Shown here: positions 1 to 11,361 of the stretch, piece after piece
Layout: every line of letters starts with the position of its first letter
How positions within the stretch are numbered: the stretch's first letter is position 1
Assembly: GCA_025716855.1 (NCBI GenBank)
Contig: JAIXMQ010000006.1
Location: 485,501 to 549,500, forward strand
Reading direction: 5' to 3'
DNA: 64,000 bases
Source of the DNA: Pilaira anomala
Lineage: Eukaryota; Mucoromycota; Mucoromycetes; Mucorales; Mucoraceae
Position numbers and translations under genes: made by a program
The notes under the pieces: generated by a model
Told to the model about the DNA's origin: nothing
Databases searched by the model: none
The model's input: only the letters and a program-made list of their open reading frames with translations

Positions 1-1080
1 TACATAGAAGGCGTTCTTTGTGGGAGCAGCACAAAAATGTGGTTCTGTAAAGCCGCTTCTTTTGGGACCACAGATCCCACTTTAAAGGAGCCTTATGAAT
101 TGGCTGAAGTTGCAAATCTTACCAAGCTCTGCAATAAGACCTAAAAGTGGTTGCCATTTTGCTCTTTTAGACTTTCGGGCTTCTGCTGACATAATCAATC
201 AGCACTTGCTCACTTTAAATAATAGCGTTGAGGTAAAAATTATTCAAACTAAAGTTGTAATTACAAATTCGCTCATTGCACACACTTAAAATAACAGATG
301 AAACAATTAAGCAAAATCACATTGAACTTCTGCTACCATACTTACATAAAAATCAAATAATGTAGAAGAAAACTAGTTGGTTAAATTCAAAGGCTTAGAA
401 TAAAAGAGTGGTAAAATCACCACGAATAAATTCATTCGGATATATGAATTATTAATCACAATTTTTGCATGAAATAAATCAATTTGCATGAAAGATTTAA
501 CAATTTTGATATTTGTTACATAATAATTTTGTCATGAAATGATAAAAAATAAAGAGAAATAAAATTGTAAAAAAAAAAAAAAAACTAAATGAAAAGGGAT
601 GGTATGTTAGGCAAAGAAATTATAGCAAGCGTATACAGCACAAGAATATCTTCCAAGGATCGTAGTTGGTGTGCACATACCGGTTGCTATTAGTTTAATA
701 TTATTGTCCAAATTACCAATATGCAAGATATTATCCTGTTGCATCAATAATTTTATAACAAAGGGCGAAAAATGAACACCTGAAGAAGTATTTAACCTTC
801 TGTGTAAAACATAGGAGGCTCTACTACCTATTCTTCCAACTGTTTTCCACTGGCAAACAATGTTTCAGCAGCAGAAATATAATCTCTCGTACAGTCTGGA
901 GTATCTCAAGAACTTTCGTGGCTTACAGGTTAGCCGGGTAAATTTAATCCGTAACTCTTTTTTTTTATAACCTTTGACGCACTGTAACTCCAATTAAAAA
1001 ACTTAGTTCTAAAAACAGTCGGAAATCCAGTATCGAATTTTTTTTTTCGCCATGGATCATTCTTTATCTTTTTTAGACCT
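1..1080. other. left-edge intergenic / 5' region
   Basis: No gene recognised. A 64-codon open frame at 95-289 resembles nothing I know. An ATG at 860 opens 23 Gln/Tyr-rich codons ending at a GT (929), which looks like a leader exon of the gene starting at 1081. However, its phase does not fit the acceptor at 1075-1076, so I treat it as possible 5' UTR. Confidence 0.4.
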
Positions 1081-2197
1081 ATGGAAAGTACTACGAAACC
1101 AAAGCGACCTGCTTTTCAACCTTACATACCAGTTCACCGCCGTAATAAAACACCAGCGACAGAAACTGCTATATCTACACCTCCACCACGTCCGACACTT
1201 AAAGATGAACCAGAAGTGAAAAGGAGAGGCCGGGGACAATTTAGAGCTCCAACAAGCGATGACATTGTTACAATGAATTCACCAGAACCTAAAAACCCAA
1301 ACATTGTAAATACTTTTTATAAAATACAAGACGACATTTTTTTTTCTTGTTTTTGTTAAAGAAACAGATTTTTTCTTTGTCTCCCTTTTTTTTTATAGGA
1401 TAAACCTGTCATGGAGCTGATAGAGAAAGTAGAAAAACTTGCAACTGGGCCTAATAAAAAAGAGGAACCAGACGACTGGGAAGAAGAATGGGAAACCAGT
1501 ATTGATGTCGTGGTCAAAAAGACCAAGCCAGAGCCTCCTAAAAAGATAAATGCGATATTACCAGAAGGTAATTTCTTATTTTCCCTAACTTTTATTTTAT
1601 CTTAAAATATATTTCTTGTTAGTTGACGAAGAATTAACAACTGTACTCGATTGTTACGATTTTCCAAACGCATTTAAAACACATCATTTACAGGATATAT
1701 TTAAAGAATACGAATCTATAAGAGGAGGACATACCATTAAATGGATGGACGATACTCGAGCACTTATTATTTTTGAACATCCTGCAACTGCTAAAAAGGC
1801 GTACGTAGATAACTTAAATAGTCCTTTTATTAAAATTAGACCATATAAGGGACACGTCGATAAAAAACGTAAGATTTTTAAATAAGATATCAATTCTACT
1901 CTCTGTTAATTGCGATTTTATTTAAGCGTCTGGTCCTGTTCCTCGTCGCCCAGTAACAACAGATATGGTAGCGAGACGTTTAGTTCATGGCGCTTTAGGT
2001 GTAAAATCGATAAAAACTCCAGAGCAAAGACAAGCAGAAAAAGATTTATTAAAACAAGCGAGAGGTACTTTGAAATGAATGTATTGTTAACGTCGGCTAA
2101 CTTCTTTTTCCCTTTGTCCTTATCAGAACAAAGACATTCTCAAAGAGCTAACACTATTAACAGAGAGAAAGAAATCGCTAGAGCATTTGAAGAGTGA
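1081..2197 (+). CDS. R3HCC1L-like protein (C-terminal R3HCC1/R3HCC1L domain)
   Basis: Exons 1081-1305, 1399-1567, 1623-1868, 1927-2064 and 2127-2197 join in phase to 282 residues. The N-terminal half is low-complexity and charged (Pro/Lys/Glu, with a DDWEEEWE acidic patch). The conserved core starts at VDEELTTVLDCYDFPNAF, runs through an RRM-like stretch (IKWMDDTRALIIFEHP) and ends with VARRLVHGALGVKS plus a basic coiled tail. Vertebrate R3HCC1 and R3HCC1L share this core in the same order. Their fold suggests RNA binding, but the molecular role is unclear. The R3H domain itself is not visible here. The start is taken at 1081 just after a T-rich acceptor; an upstream non-coding or unresolved exon is likely. 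Confidence 0.75.
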
Positions 2198-2481
2198 ATG
2201 CTTGTTTTTTTTTACACAAATATAACGATCGAATCTAGTATACAACTTTTGACAGCTAATCATTTTAGAGTCCTTTCCCTCTAATCCATCCTTTTTTTGA
2301 AGTCATTAAATTCATTTTTTTGCAATTATATCTCTATAACGTTATTTAAAGTTTTGTCATACCTAAATGCATTCAGATACATGCTTTAATAAATTCAGGA
2401 CAAAACAATGAGATGTTGCGAGATCTAAAAGGTCATCAATGACTGCAAATGATATTCATTGGTGACAAAGAAGCACTTTAT

Positions 2482-4063
2482 TTAGTTTAATTTCTTTTGT
2501 TTTGTCACTTGCTTTACAATTGCTCTAATGATAGGTAAGGATCTTTCATCAGGACCACCATTACCATGGAATCCATTGGTAATATAAGCAAATCCGATAT
2601 TGTACTTTTCATTAAAGATAAATACAGATCCGCCAGCACCAGCACCACCTATAAAATCAGCACTTTCATCTTCATCGGGAATCTTGAGAGTTTCATTATT
2701 TCGGAAAAGCAAAAATCCACCTCTCAAGTTGATAATACGATAATTGGGGAAGATAACATCTTTTGGATCGTCAATATATCTTGTAATTTCATCAAAAGTA
2801 TCCTCATTTATGAATAAGTTAGGTTCACCTTCCACGATTGAATTACCTCGATTGGCCAAAATGGCAGCTAATTTTGCCATCTATATATTAAAATCGGTCA
2901 AAAAAAAAAAGAGCGTCTATGGTTTATATACGTATTACCGAATCTGCATTGGTATGGCCAGAATAAGAAGGAACTTCTACAGTTCGGTAGGTTTTATTAG
3001 TGTTCATAAGATTCTGGTCTTGATCCATACTAGCCAACATGATAGACCGGTACAAAAGACTTTGTTTATCAAACCAACTACGAACAAACGAACTATCCTC
3101 CCAAGGGTTTAGTAAATTAGTGACAATTGGGTACATTTGTTGATAAGTTGATTGCACATGGAAGGGTGAAATCCTGCTAGTATTAAGACCCTCTGTTGCT
3201 TCAGGCTTCAAGTACCATTCTGATTTCCATTTATCCTTGAATTCTCTGGCAAAACTATCAAGTGTACGATGTTGAGAATCTACACGACGAATAATTTCGT
3301 TTTGATAATAACCTTGCGAAATAGCATGATATGCATGAATGGGTTCACCATCAAAATTGTGAGGTTGCTTTGCTATGATATCTGCAAGTCTATCTAGATT
3401 TGATACATCTTCAAAGAAAAGAGGACGGTCTATAGCTGCTACACCTGATGTGTGTCGCATCTATTACCGAAAGAAGTAATCAGCGCGACGATTCTTTTTT
3501 TTTATAGGTTCAGATAAGAAGGTTTCTACTTACAAGATCACCTAAAGTAACGTTCTCTTTATTTCCCTCTGCGAATTCTGGCCAATAAGTTGAAATAAGC
3601 TCATCATAATCTAATAAACCTTGCTCTACAAGTTGTGCAATGATAATTGCATTCTATAGTATTTCTTTTAGTTGATATGAATAAAAGAACCATATTGTTC
3701 TGTCTATATATATTATACCAAAGCCTTTGTGCTTGAATAAGACATTTGTAAAGTTTCATTAGTGTACTCGATTTTTTCTTTTGGGTCTTGCCAGCCGCCT
3801 TGAAGGCTCAAGACTTGACGACCATCAACATATGCAGATATAGAAGCGCCGATATCCAGACCTTGCTTAAAGTTGTTCAAAAATATATCATATGCTTCCT
3901 TATATTCATCGTCTACAAATCCATGGATTGGGATACCAGAAGGACAACCGATACCAAGCAAAGAACAAGATAAACTGACATATGGTGCTTTATGACCTGC
4001 ATTGTATGCGATATAAGACACCAAAGGTACGATAATAGCAACTGTTTTTCCTACTGATAGCAT
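2482..4063 (-). CDS. serine beta-lactamase-like hydrolase (LACTB/esterase family)
   Basis: Exons on the minus strand, 4063-3719, 3653-3534, 3460-2939 and 2880-2482, give 461 residues. A hydrophobic N-terminal segment (from MLSVGKTVAIIVPLVSY) suggests a signal anchor. The Ser-x-x-Lys nucleophile motif is in YSSTKALV at the end of exon 1. The second motif (Tyr of AYHAISQGYYQNE) and the Gly-rich third motif (FIGGAGAGGS) follow at expected spacing. The family (PF00144) covers class C beta-lactamases, esterases and LACTB-type proteins; eukaryotic members are usually esterase/peptidase-like rather than drug-resistance enzymes. The start at 4063 is chosen because the codons before it derive from an A/T tract. 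The substrate is unknown. Confidence 0.85.
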
Positions 4064-4424
4064 GAGAAAAAAAAAAGTTAAAGAGGAAAAGGGGCAACTG
4101 TGAAACACGGTTGTTCAATTTAAAATATTTTTGATCAATGGTACCACTCCGATTTTCGTATCACAAAACTTTGCTGCGGGACTTAACAATCAACGTACCC
4201 AGGATATGGTTATATAATAAATCAAGATTTTAACCTGATACACTCGAGATTTATGTAAAAAAAGAAAAAAAAAAGATTATGGCCTTAAAATATACTTAGG
4301 TTCGAATTTGAGATATTATATAACCAGAGCAAGCTCAGGAATAATCATTAACAGAACAAAGCTTTATGTCCAAGTGCTCTTTACTTAATATGAAAAAACG
4401 TACTCTGTGCCAAAGAATTACCCT
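4064..4424. other. intergenic
   Basis: No coding signal seen. This is AT-rich spacer between the beta-lactamase-like gene (5' end) and the small zinc-finger ORF (3' end). Confidence 0.5.
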
Positions 4425-4622
4425 TTATTGTGCCATATCAACATTATCCACCATTATGTCATTCATCGTTTGATCCATAGGACTCAAATAAGAAGATTCA
4501 GTATCTACGTTATTGACAGCAGTAACAGATGGTACGCATCTTCTTCTCTGGACATGTAGATAAAATTCGTTTGCAGTTAATGCAACGTAGTGACATAAAC
4601 CACAGGTATAATTGTTGTTCAT
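4425..4622 (-). CDS. small C2HC zinc-finger protein, hypothetical
   Basis: A single-exon ORF of 65 residues from the ATG at 4622. A longer in-frame start at 4661 adds only an A/T-tract-derived Phe-rich leader. The N-terminus carries Cys-x2-Cys-x12-His-x5-Cys (YTCGLCHYVALTANEF then LHVQRRRC), the spacing of a single C2HC/C2H2-like finger. The tail is Asp/Asn/Met-rich. No family is recognised. Such a short protein could be a DNA- or protein-binding adaptor, but no function is claimed. It may also be a remnant of a longer finger protein. Confidence 0.4.
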   Translation of the reverse strand: MNNNYTCGLCHYVALTANEFYLHVQRRRCVPSVTAVNNVDTESSYLSPMDQTMNDIMVDNVDMAQ

Positions 4623-5121
4623 TTGTATGGTAAAAAAAAAAGGTTTAAAATATGAAGACATGTTAGAAGTTTTTTTTCCGCCTTTTATTCACTTGGAATT
4701 GGATACTCGTCATATTTCTTTAAGAGCTAATGGGGTAGTGCTTATTCTTAGCGTGTATGATAAATTTTGATCATGAAATTGAAGATTATGGATAGATGTA
4801 GTGATGTATTATGTAATATGATACGTATCAAACATAAGCGTATTTGACATCTTAGTAATGAATCTATCATATTCTATATTAATTAGCATATATATCTTCA
4901 TAATTTATCTTTGACATCCCTAATGACATCTTTAATGGTATCTTTAATGACATCTTTAATATCATAATGACATTTTTAGTGACATCTGTTATGACATATT
5001 TTTTGTTTATTATAGTGCCATATTATAAAAATTACATAACAAGCTTAAATTCACTTTTTTTTTTAATAAACGCTTTATTTTTTCTTTCTCAAACAAAAAA
5101 CATATTAACAACTATTTAAAA
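4623..5121. repeat. intergenic with imperfect GACATCTTTAAT tandem repeats
   Basis: Between about 4911 and 5000 a 15-base motif (tgacatctttaatga) recurs five to six times with substitutions. The flanks are AT-rich and end in a T-tract just before the ATG at 5122. Confidence 0.6.
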
Positions 5122-5311
5122 ATGTCTCCTGTTTATAATATTAACGATCTTACCAAATCTTGTACCAGAATGGAGATCGCCATTAGCAACTTGCAAAAAG
5201 ACGTTCGAGATCTTAAAGACATGAAGTCAAAAATTGACAGTATCTGCACTTTACTCAAAAAATTGAATGAAACTCAAGGAGCAACAGCTGTCAGCAACCG
5301 AGGTATTTATA

Positions 5312-5345
<34 letters not shown>

Positions 5346-5997
5346 GCTGATAAAAAAGTCCTATTATACAAAATATCAATTAATGTTATAATTATCTATA
5401 ATTTATAGCTCCTCAAATTCAGACTGGTGTTATGAGTGTTCAAGATTCATCCTCTATTCTTTCTCAAAATGAAAGAGATATTCACAAGCCTACATTAAAA
5501 GGAACTAAATACAGAAAGGGTACATATGTAAGATATTCTCTTTGTGAAATCAAGAGTGAATTAAAGATCAACTTGGAAGACAGTCTTGAAACAAGAGATC
5601 AGCCGATATTCTTCAAGCGTTTGTATCTCAATTGAATTATTTTACTAGAACATGTATGCTTCAATTGATTAACGAATTGCATGAAAAAGAAGTTCCTGAA
5701 GACATACGTAGCTGGAAACAAGTACCAGATTTTATGAAGGATAAATATTTCCTTTCTTTGGAATTGATGGCTAATAGTACCAGAGTTAGTTTGGACAGAT
5801 GTGTCAACAGCTTGTCTGCACCTTCTGATACTGATGATCTACCCTCTATTGGATCGGATGATGAAGAAGAAGCGTCGTCAGAATATTCTGAGTTTGAGCA
5901 AGATGTTGAAGAAGAAGCCAGTGCCCTTACTGACAGCTCTTCTGTAAAGAGAAAAGACAGACAGGCTTCTTCTGCAAGTGCTTCAAAGAAAATGTAA
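5122..5997 (+). pseudogene. orphan gene with a probable frameshift
   Basis: Exon 5122-5302 and exon 5409 onward join in phase (donor after AACCGAG, acceptor TTTATAG). The first part is a coiled coil (NLQKDVRDLKDMKSKIDSI) followed by a Ser/Thr linker and a basic stretch. This frame stops at 5635. A second frame is open from about 5590 to a stop at 5997, continuing with helical sequence (LQLINELHEKEVPEDIRSW) and an acidic Ser/Glu tail. The two frames overlap at 5590-5635. No GT of the required phase could splice between them, so one base gained or lost near 5590-5630 is the simplest reading. A sequencing error, a programmed shift or a real pseudogene are all possible. No known family recognised. 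Confidence 0.45.
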
Positions 5998-6572
5998 CAT
6001 TAATTTTTATTAAAAACTTACTTTTTTATTTTTATTTTATTTTTTAGAAGAAGTATGTACAAATGTATTGGGTAGTGAGCATAAGTTAGTAATGTATTAT
6101 ACATGCGTTTTGTATGTTCTTATTACAAAGAATATTTCTCAGCAGGCTTCAATTCAATTTTATAAAGATGATAAAATGATGAGCCATAACTTCCTATGGC
6201 TTAAGCCCAATCTTTTTTTTTTTCAAACATAGATTGTTTTATATAACGTATCCCTTTTTTTCTCGTTCATTCAGTATTTGTAGTGTGACGGCTTATATAA
6301 AGCTATCAGAATAAGTAAACAGTATTTGGCAAGAGTTATTTTAAATGTTAAAAAAAAATTATTGGGATTTTATTTATTTATTTATTTATAGTAATTGTGT
6401 TTATATTGTAATTTATAGCTTGTAAGTTTTATAGTGACGTTTTTGTTATGTTATATTTCTATGGTATAAGGCTTTTAGTAATCATATTAAATTCTAATTG
6501 GTTTTTGATATTTACCGTATTTAGCTTTGTAAGTTTTAATTTTGTATTAAGTTTTTAAGTTTTTAAGTTTTT

Positions 6573-6643
6573 TATGGTAATTACAATATTATGGCAGGTG
6601 ATGTTTATGGTATGTTACAATATTATGGCAGCTGATGTTTATG
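6573..6643. repeat. 35-base direct tandem repeat
   Basis: Two adjacent copies share the core acaatattatggca, then G/C-tgatgtttatgg. They differ at only a few positions. The copies follow a run of (tttttaag) triplications at about 6545-6570. Confidence 0.7.
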
Positions 6644-8276
6644 GAAATCACAAGGTTTTATTATTGAAAGTGCTTTTTTTTCATTTTTTGCGCTTTTATA
6701 TAGAGCACCATTTTTTAGTATGGACAAGTTGTGGGTCTTGGAAACGCGAAATTTTTAAGACAAAAAAAAAAAAAAAGTCATGGAAAGTAAAAAATCGCGT
6801 CAAGTACATGTAGAGAAAAAAATTCTTAATGTAAAAACACGGTTCTTTGGTATCAAGTTTTAATGGAAAGGGTGTAATAAACTTTGTTTTTTTTTTTCAA
6901 AAAAAAAAAGAAGGTTGTTTACTTTGTTTTTACAACGCGACTTCTCATAAACAAAATGTGTGGATTAATAAACCTAGTAACTAACAAAACAAATGATAGA
7001 ACTTAATTTTTTAAGGCCCCTTTTAACATTTTATATTATGTACGTATCCTGAAGTTTTATTGTACGCTATAAAAAAACTCTCTTGCTTTTGATGTTAATA
7101 ATGACAAAAATTCGGGGTGGGCATTTTTTTACAGTGCTTACAATTTAGAGTGGATAACTTTTTTTTTTCTCAATTTTATTGCTACAATCGCACCGTATGA
7201 ATTATTGAAAGATAAACCACTCGATGAATTCAATTATCAAATAAACTTCGTTTCAAATATATACCTCACCGATTTTTTTTACTATAGACAATGATGGGTT
7301 TCGGTCTCGTTAACACGTTATACCAATAGATGTGAGTTGATGCGTTCATATTTATTTAGTACAGAATACAAAAGCACAACTAGTGGATCGTATCAAATAG
7401 AAACCTCTATTTTCATCTCCTTCCCATTATTTTCTTGAATTGCCGTAACTAAAATTTGTATACATAAAAAAGGTCGTGTACATCACCACAATATATAACT
7501 CCAACTTGATCATCCAAACAATCCTTTCTATGGATCTACTTAACCAAATGCTTAACAGCACATATACACTGCTAAAGCTAGAAACTTTCAATTATTACAT
7601 GTACTTAATCCACATAATGAACATCTAAATCCATTACTAATAAAGATGATACAATTAGTTTATACGTTACATCATGTGTCAAATGTGTCAAAATTGTTAT
7701 GTAAATCAGTCCTTTAAGTGAACGATACTCTCATATCCACAGTCATCTTTCCCATGCAAGACCAACAAAGCCATCTAGTTATCTAAAATAGCACTATAGA
7801 CCAACATCAAGAAAAAAAAATCACTTTTATAAAAATCAAGCAGACGATTATCATATAAAGGTGTGCTATCATGTTCATCTTTTTTTCTTGCGTGAACTAT
7901 GCTTGTCTAAACTGTACTCTTAAAATATAATCCTTATCTATGCAAATTCAATTATGATGATATTTTTTGCTATTAGCTTCCTTTGTTTTATTAATTATAT
8001 ATATACAAAGTGGGCGTTTCTTCTTCTCCTTATTTTATCTTTTATGGTAAGGGCTAACAAATGCTAAAGATATGATCCTTTGCTTCATCCTTTTTTTTTT
8101 TTTCTCGCTCTCTTCGTTTGCAAGAAATAAACCTCTTCAATCGTAAGTAATCACTGTAAAGCTTTTTTGAGCAACACTCATTCTAAGTATTTCCAAAGCT
8201 CTCTAGTGAAACACTGCCAAATTATTTTTAAAACTTATACGTCTATTCTGTTCAAGACCTATTGTTTACTTTCTGC

Positions 8277-8385
8277 AAAAATCTGTTTACTACTCCTGCT
8301 GTGTGCAAAAATTCTTTAAGGCTTTGGGTGGGTGTTTTTACTCCTACGATACGCAAAAACTCTTTAAGAGGGTTTGGATGGGTCT
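8277..8385. repeat. imperfect ~50-base tandem duplication
   Basis: Two copies share the order 'tttactcct', 'gcaaaaa', 'tctttaag' and 'tttgg(g/a)tgggt'. A third, weaker trace (8386-8430) keeps only 'cacaaaaattt'. The short open frame across it (8262-8462) is a by-product of the repeat. Confidence 0.6.
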
Positions 8386-9301
8386 TTTTGTCTACCTCCT
8401 TGTCACAAAAATTTGGCTGCTATACTCTCTCTGCAAAATCTGTTCACTCTTGTTTTATGTGAATAATTATTTGTAATTTTTCCTATTATAATGCTCTATA
8501 TACCTGAAATATCAGTGAGAGATACCTTCATATGTTTGTCTTAAAAAAAGGGGGGGGGGGGGGAGGGCAACGTATGACACTTTTTTTTTTCACTTTTGTC
8601 TATCACTGTGAATTACAAGCAATACAAATGAAAAGGATCTTAACAGAATTTACTAATTGAACTATTTTGGTATGCCTTATAACTAAAATTTTTTCGCGCC
8701 TACTTTGACCATACAAATGTGACCCAATTTCCTGGAATAATTTAAATATGTAAAAAGTCTAATCTTCCAGGCAAGGAATATTTGTAAATAGTTGGTAGTT
8801 ATTTGAGATAAAAATAAAAAGAGCTTGTAAAACATATATGGCCATTTTTTATTGATGAAGAAATAAAGGTAACCTACACTTCATCATACTTTTGAAGAAG
8901 TATTCGATATTTATGTCAAGGCTGAGATGTGTGTCGGTCTTAAACTTAACATTGATGGTTTTTATTTATTTTACACTCATTGAGGTCATCCCCAACTATA
9001 CTACCTACTATGAAACTTTTTATTGATCCTCCCACATATTAGTTATCAATATTACATATCATAATCCATCATCCCTTGTTTAAGAACTCATGAACATAAA
9101 TGTAGGAAACGAGTTGACTGACAGCCCCCTTCCCCCCAAACATTCATCAAACATATATCTGCAGATACTTGCTTTTAGTGTATATAGTTGATACATATTA
9201 AGTCAATTATTTATGTTATCAGTATTGATTTATATATCTATTTTATTATGACAAATGCTTTTTTTTAAAAGAAAGGGGTAATGTGTACAATTTAAAGGGA
9301 A

Positions 9302-9303
9302 AA

Positions 9304-9337
<34 letters not shown>

Positions 9338-9358
9338 GGAGAGAGGAAAGAGAGAAGG
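9302..9358. repeat. (GA)n microsatellite
   Basis: A nearly pure purine GA run with a few interruptions. It lies directly downstream of the UDP-glucose dehydrogenase stop codon, so it is probably in its 3' UTR. Confidence 0.9.
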
Positions 9359-9361
9359 TAT

Positions 9362-10169
9362 TTAAGATCTACCTTCAAGAGAGTTTTTACCAATGACATG
9401 GACCTTGAAGCCGATATCTCTCAACTTGGGAGCATCGAGCATCAAACGACCATCGAATACAAAGGCAGGCTTATGCATGTTTTGATAGATGACATTATAA
9501 TCAAGATGACGGAATTCATCCCACTCAGTGACGATAACAAGGGCATCAGCATCCTTGGCAGCTTCATAAGCACTACCACAGATCTCGACGCTCTTCTTTA
9601 CTTTTTCTTGGGTATCAACAACACCAGGTTCAGATAAATCCAAATAGATTTGTTTGCTTTCAACTTTAGGGTCATAGATAGCGACACGAGCATTTTCTTC
9701 CATGAAGCTCTTGATTAAAGTGATGGCAGCAGATTCACGGGTATCACCAGTATCTTTCTTGAAGGCAAAACCAAGAACAGCAATCTTTTTGTTGGTGATG
9801 GTATTGAACAAAGTAGAAATGATGTTGCGAACGAAACGGTTCTTTTGGTATTCGTTCATGGTATAGACTTGCTTCCAGTATTCTGCAACTTCAGGCAAGT
9901 TTAATTGAGTAGAGAGGTAAACCAAGTTCAAGATATCTTTTTGGAAACAAGATCCACCAAATCCAACAGAGGCCTTTAAAAACTTGGATCCAAGACGAGT
10001 ATCACGTCCACAAGCGTATGCAACTTCATCTACATCAGCACCAGTAGCTTCACATACAGCAGATAAGGCGTTGATAGAGGAAATACGTTGAGCCAAAAGA
10101 GCATTAGCAGCCTAAAAAAAAAAAAAAATGACGTCGTTTTAGTAACGGGTTCCTGTTTTAATGCTCCTC

Positions 10170-10207
<38 letters not shown>

Positions 10208-11003
10208 TACCAATTTTGAAAGTTCGGAAGACCAAAGGTTAGTGGTAATGATATTTTCACGAGGAATCCAATGAGCGTAAACATCAGCAAGGTCCTTTTG
10301 AGCAGCCTTACCAGATTCAGTTTGTAAAGAACCGATCAAGACACGATCAGGGTTGAAAAGATCAGAAATAGCAGTACCTTCAGCTAAAAATTCAGGGTTG
10401 GAAAGAATATCGAATTTAACATCAGAAGTACAGTTGGCTTCCAAGATAGCACGCATGCTTTCAGCAGTACGACAAGGCACAGTAGATTTTTCAACAACAA
10501 TCTTTGAGCTAGTAGAAACTTGAGCAATACGACGAGTAGCAGCTTCAACATAACTAAATATATTTACTTTGTTATTTTTTTTTTTTTGACCCCAAATAAA
10601 TAAAAAAAAAAAAAAAAAATACTTACGCAAGATCAGCAGCCATACCAGCACCAAGACCTTGCTTCTTTGTAGGTGTGTTGACAGAAACAAAGATAAGATC
10701 GGCTTCTTGGATATGCTTATCAACATCAGTAGAGAAGAACAAGTTCTTACCACGACGAGAGAATACAACTTCATCTAATCCAGGTTCATAAATAGGAAGC
10801 TTATCAGACATCCAAGCTTCAATACGTTGAGCATTAATATCACAAATGGTGACCTTGATATCATGACACTTGTAAGCAATGACAGCACATGTGGGACCAC
10901 CTGGATGATTGACAGTTAATATATTTTGTATCTTTTATATTTATCATTATACTTTACCGACATAACCAGCACCGATACAACAGATATTCTTAACAGGAGC
11001 CAT
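9362..11003 (-). CDS. UDP-glucose 6-dehydrogenase
   Basis: Minus-strand exons 11003-10958, 10900-10627, 10553-10211 and 10111-9362 give 470 residues, close to eukaryotic UGDH. It oxidises UDP-glucose to UDP-glucuronate in two NAD+-dependent steps in the cytosol. Visible marks are the N-terminal Rossmann motif GAGYVGG, the NTPTK loop, the conserved [11 protein letters not shown] segment, and the catalytic-cysteine motif [11 protein letters not shown]. The C-terminal NAD/UDP-binding half carries [13 protein letters not shown]. The first intron splits the Gly motif codon (phase 1). In Mucorales the product feeds the glucuronic-acid polymers of the cell wall; that role is inferred here from the organism type. 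It ends in EGRS just before a (GA)n run. Confidence 0.96.
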
Positions 11004-11325
11004 AGTAATTATTAATTTATTTTTTTTAAATTGAAGAAGAAGAAGAAGAAAAAAAAGAGGAAAACAAGATCATTAAATAGTAGAAAAAAAAAAAAAAAAA
11101 AAAAAAGGTTCCAATTCTGGGATTCATTTACTAAAATAGAAGTATATTTAATTGGCGTTTGAATAATTCTTTTATATATCAATGTGGTAATTCATATAAT
11201 CTTTATTAGTTGTAAAATATGAAATAAAGGTCATTGATGTCTTTAAAATAGAATTATTTTTAACATGTAAAAAGATATTATAAAGTAAAATATGTCTATA
11301 TAATAAAAATAAAACCCCCCCTTGG

Positions 11326-11361
<36 letters not shown>

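Larger units (their letters stand above)
5998..9361. other. long gene-poor region
   Basis: About 3.4 kb without a convincing gene on either strand. It contains homopolymer tracts, two local direct-repeat pairs (6573-6643 and 8277-8385, listed separately), a G-run near 8551-8564, and a (GA)n microsatellite at 9302-9358 next to the 3' end of the UDP-glucose dehydrogenase gene. Confidence 0.5.

Noticed and set aside
4311..4325. GGTTCGAA that resembles a tRNA B box
   Set aside because: The following bases do not complete the box, and no cloverleaf or A box lies upstream.
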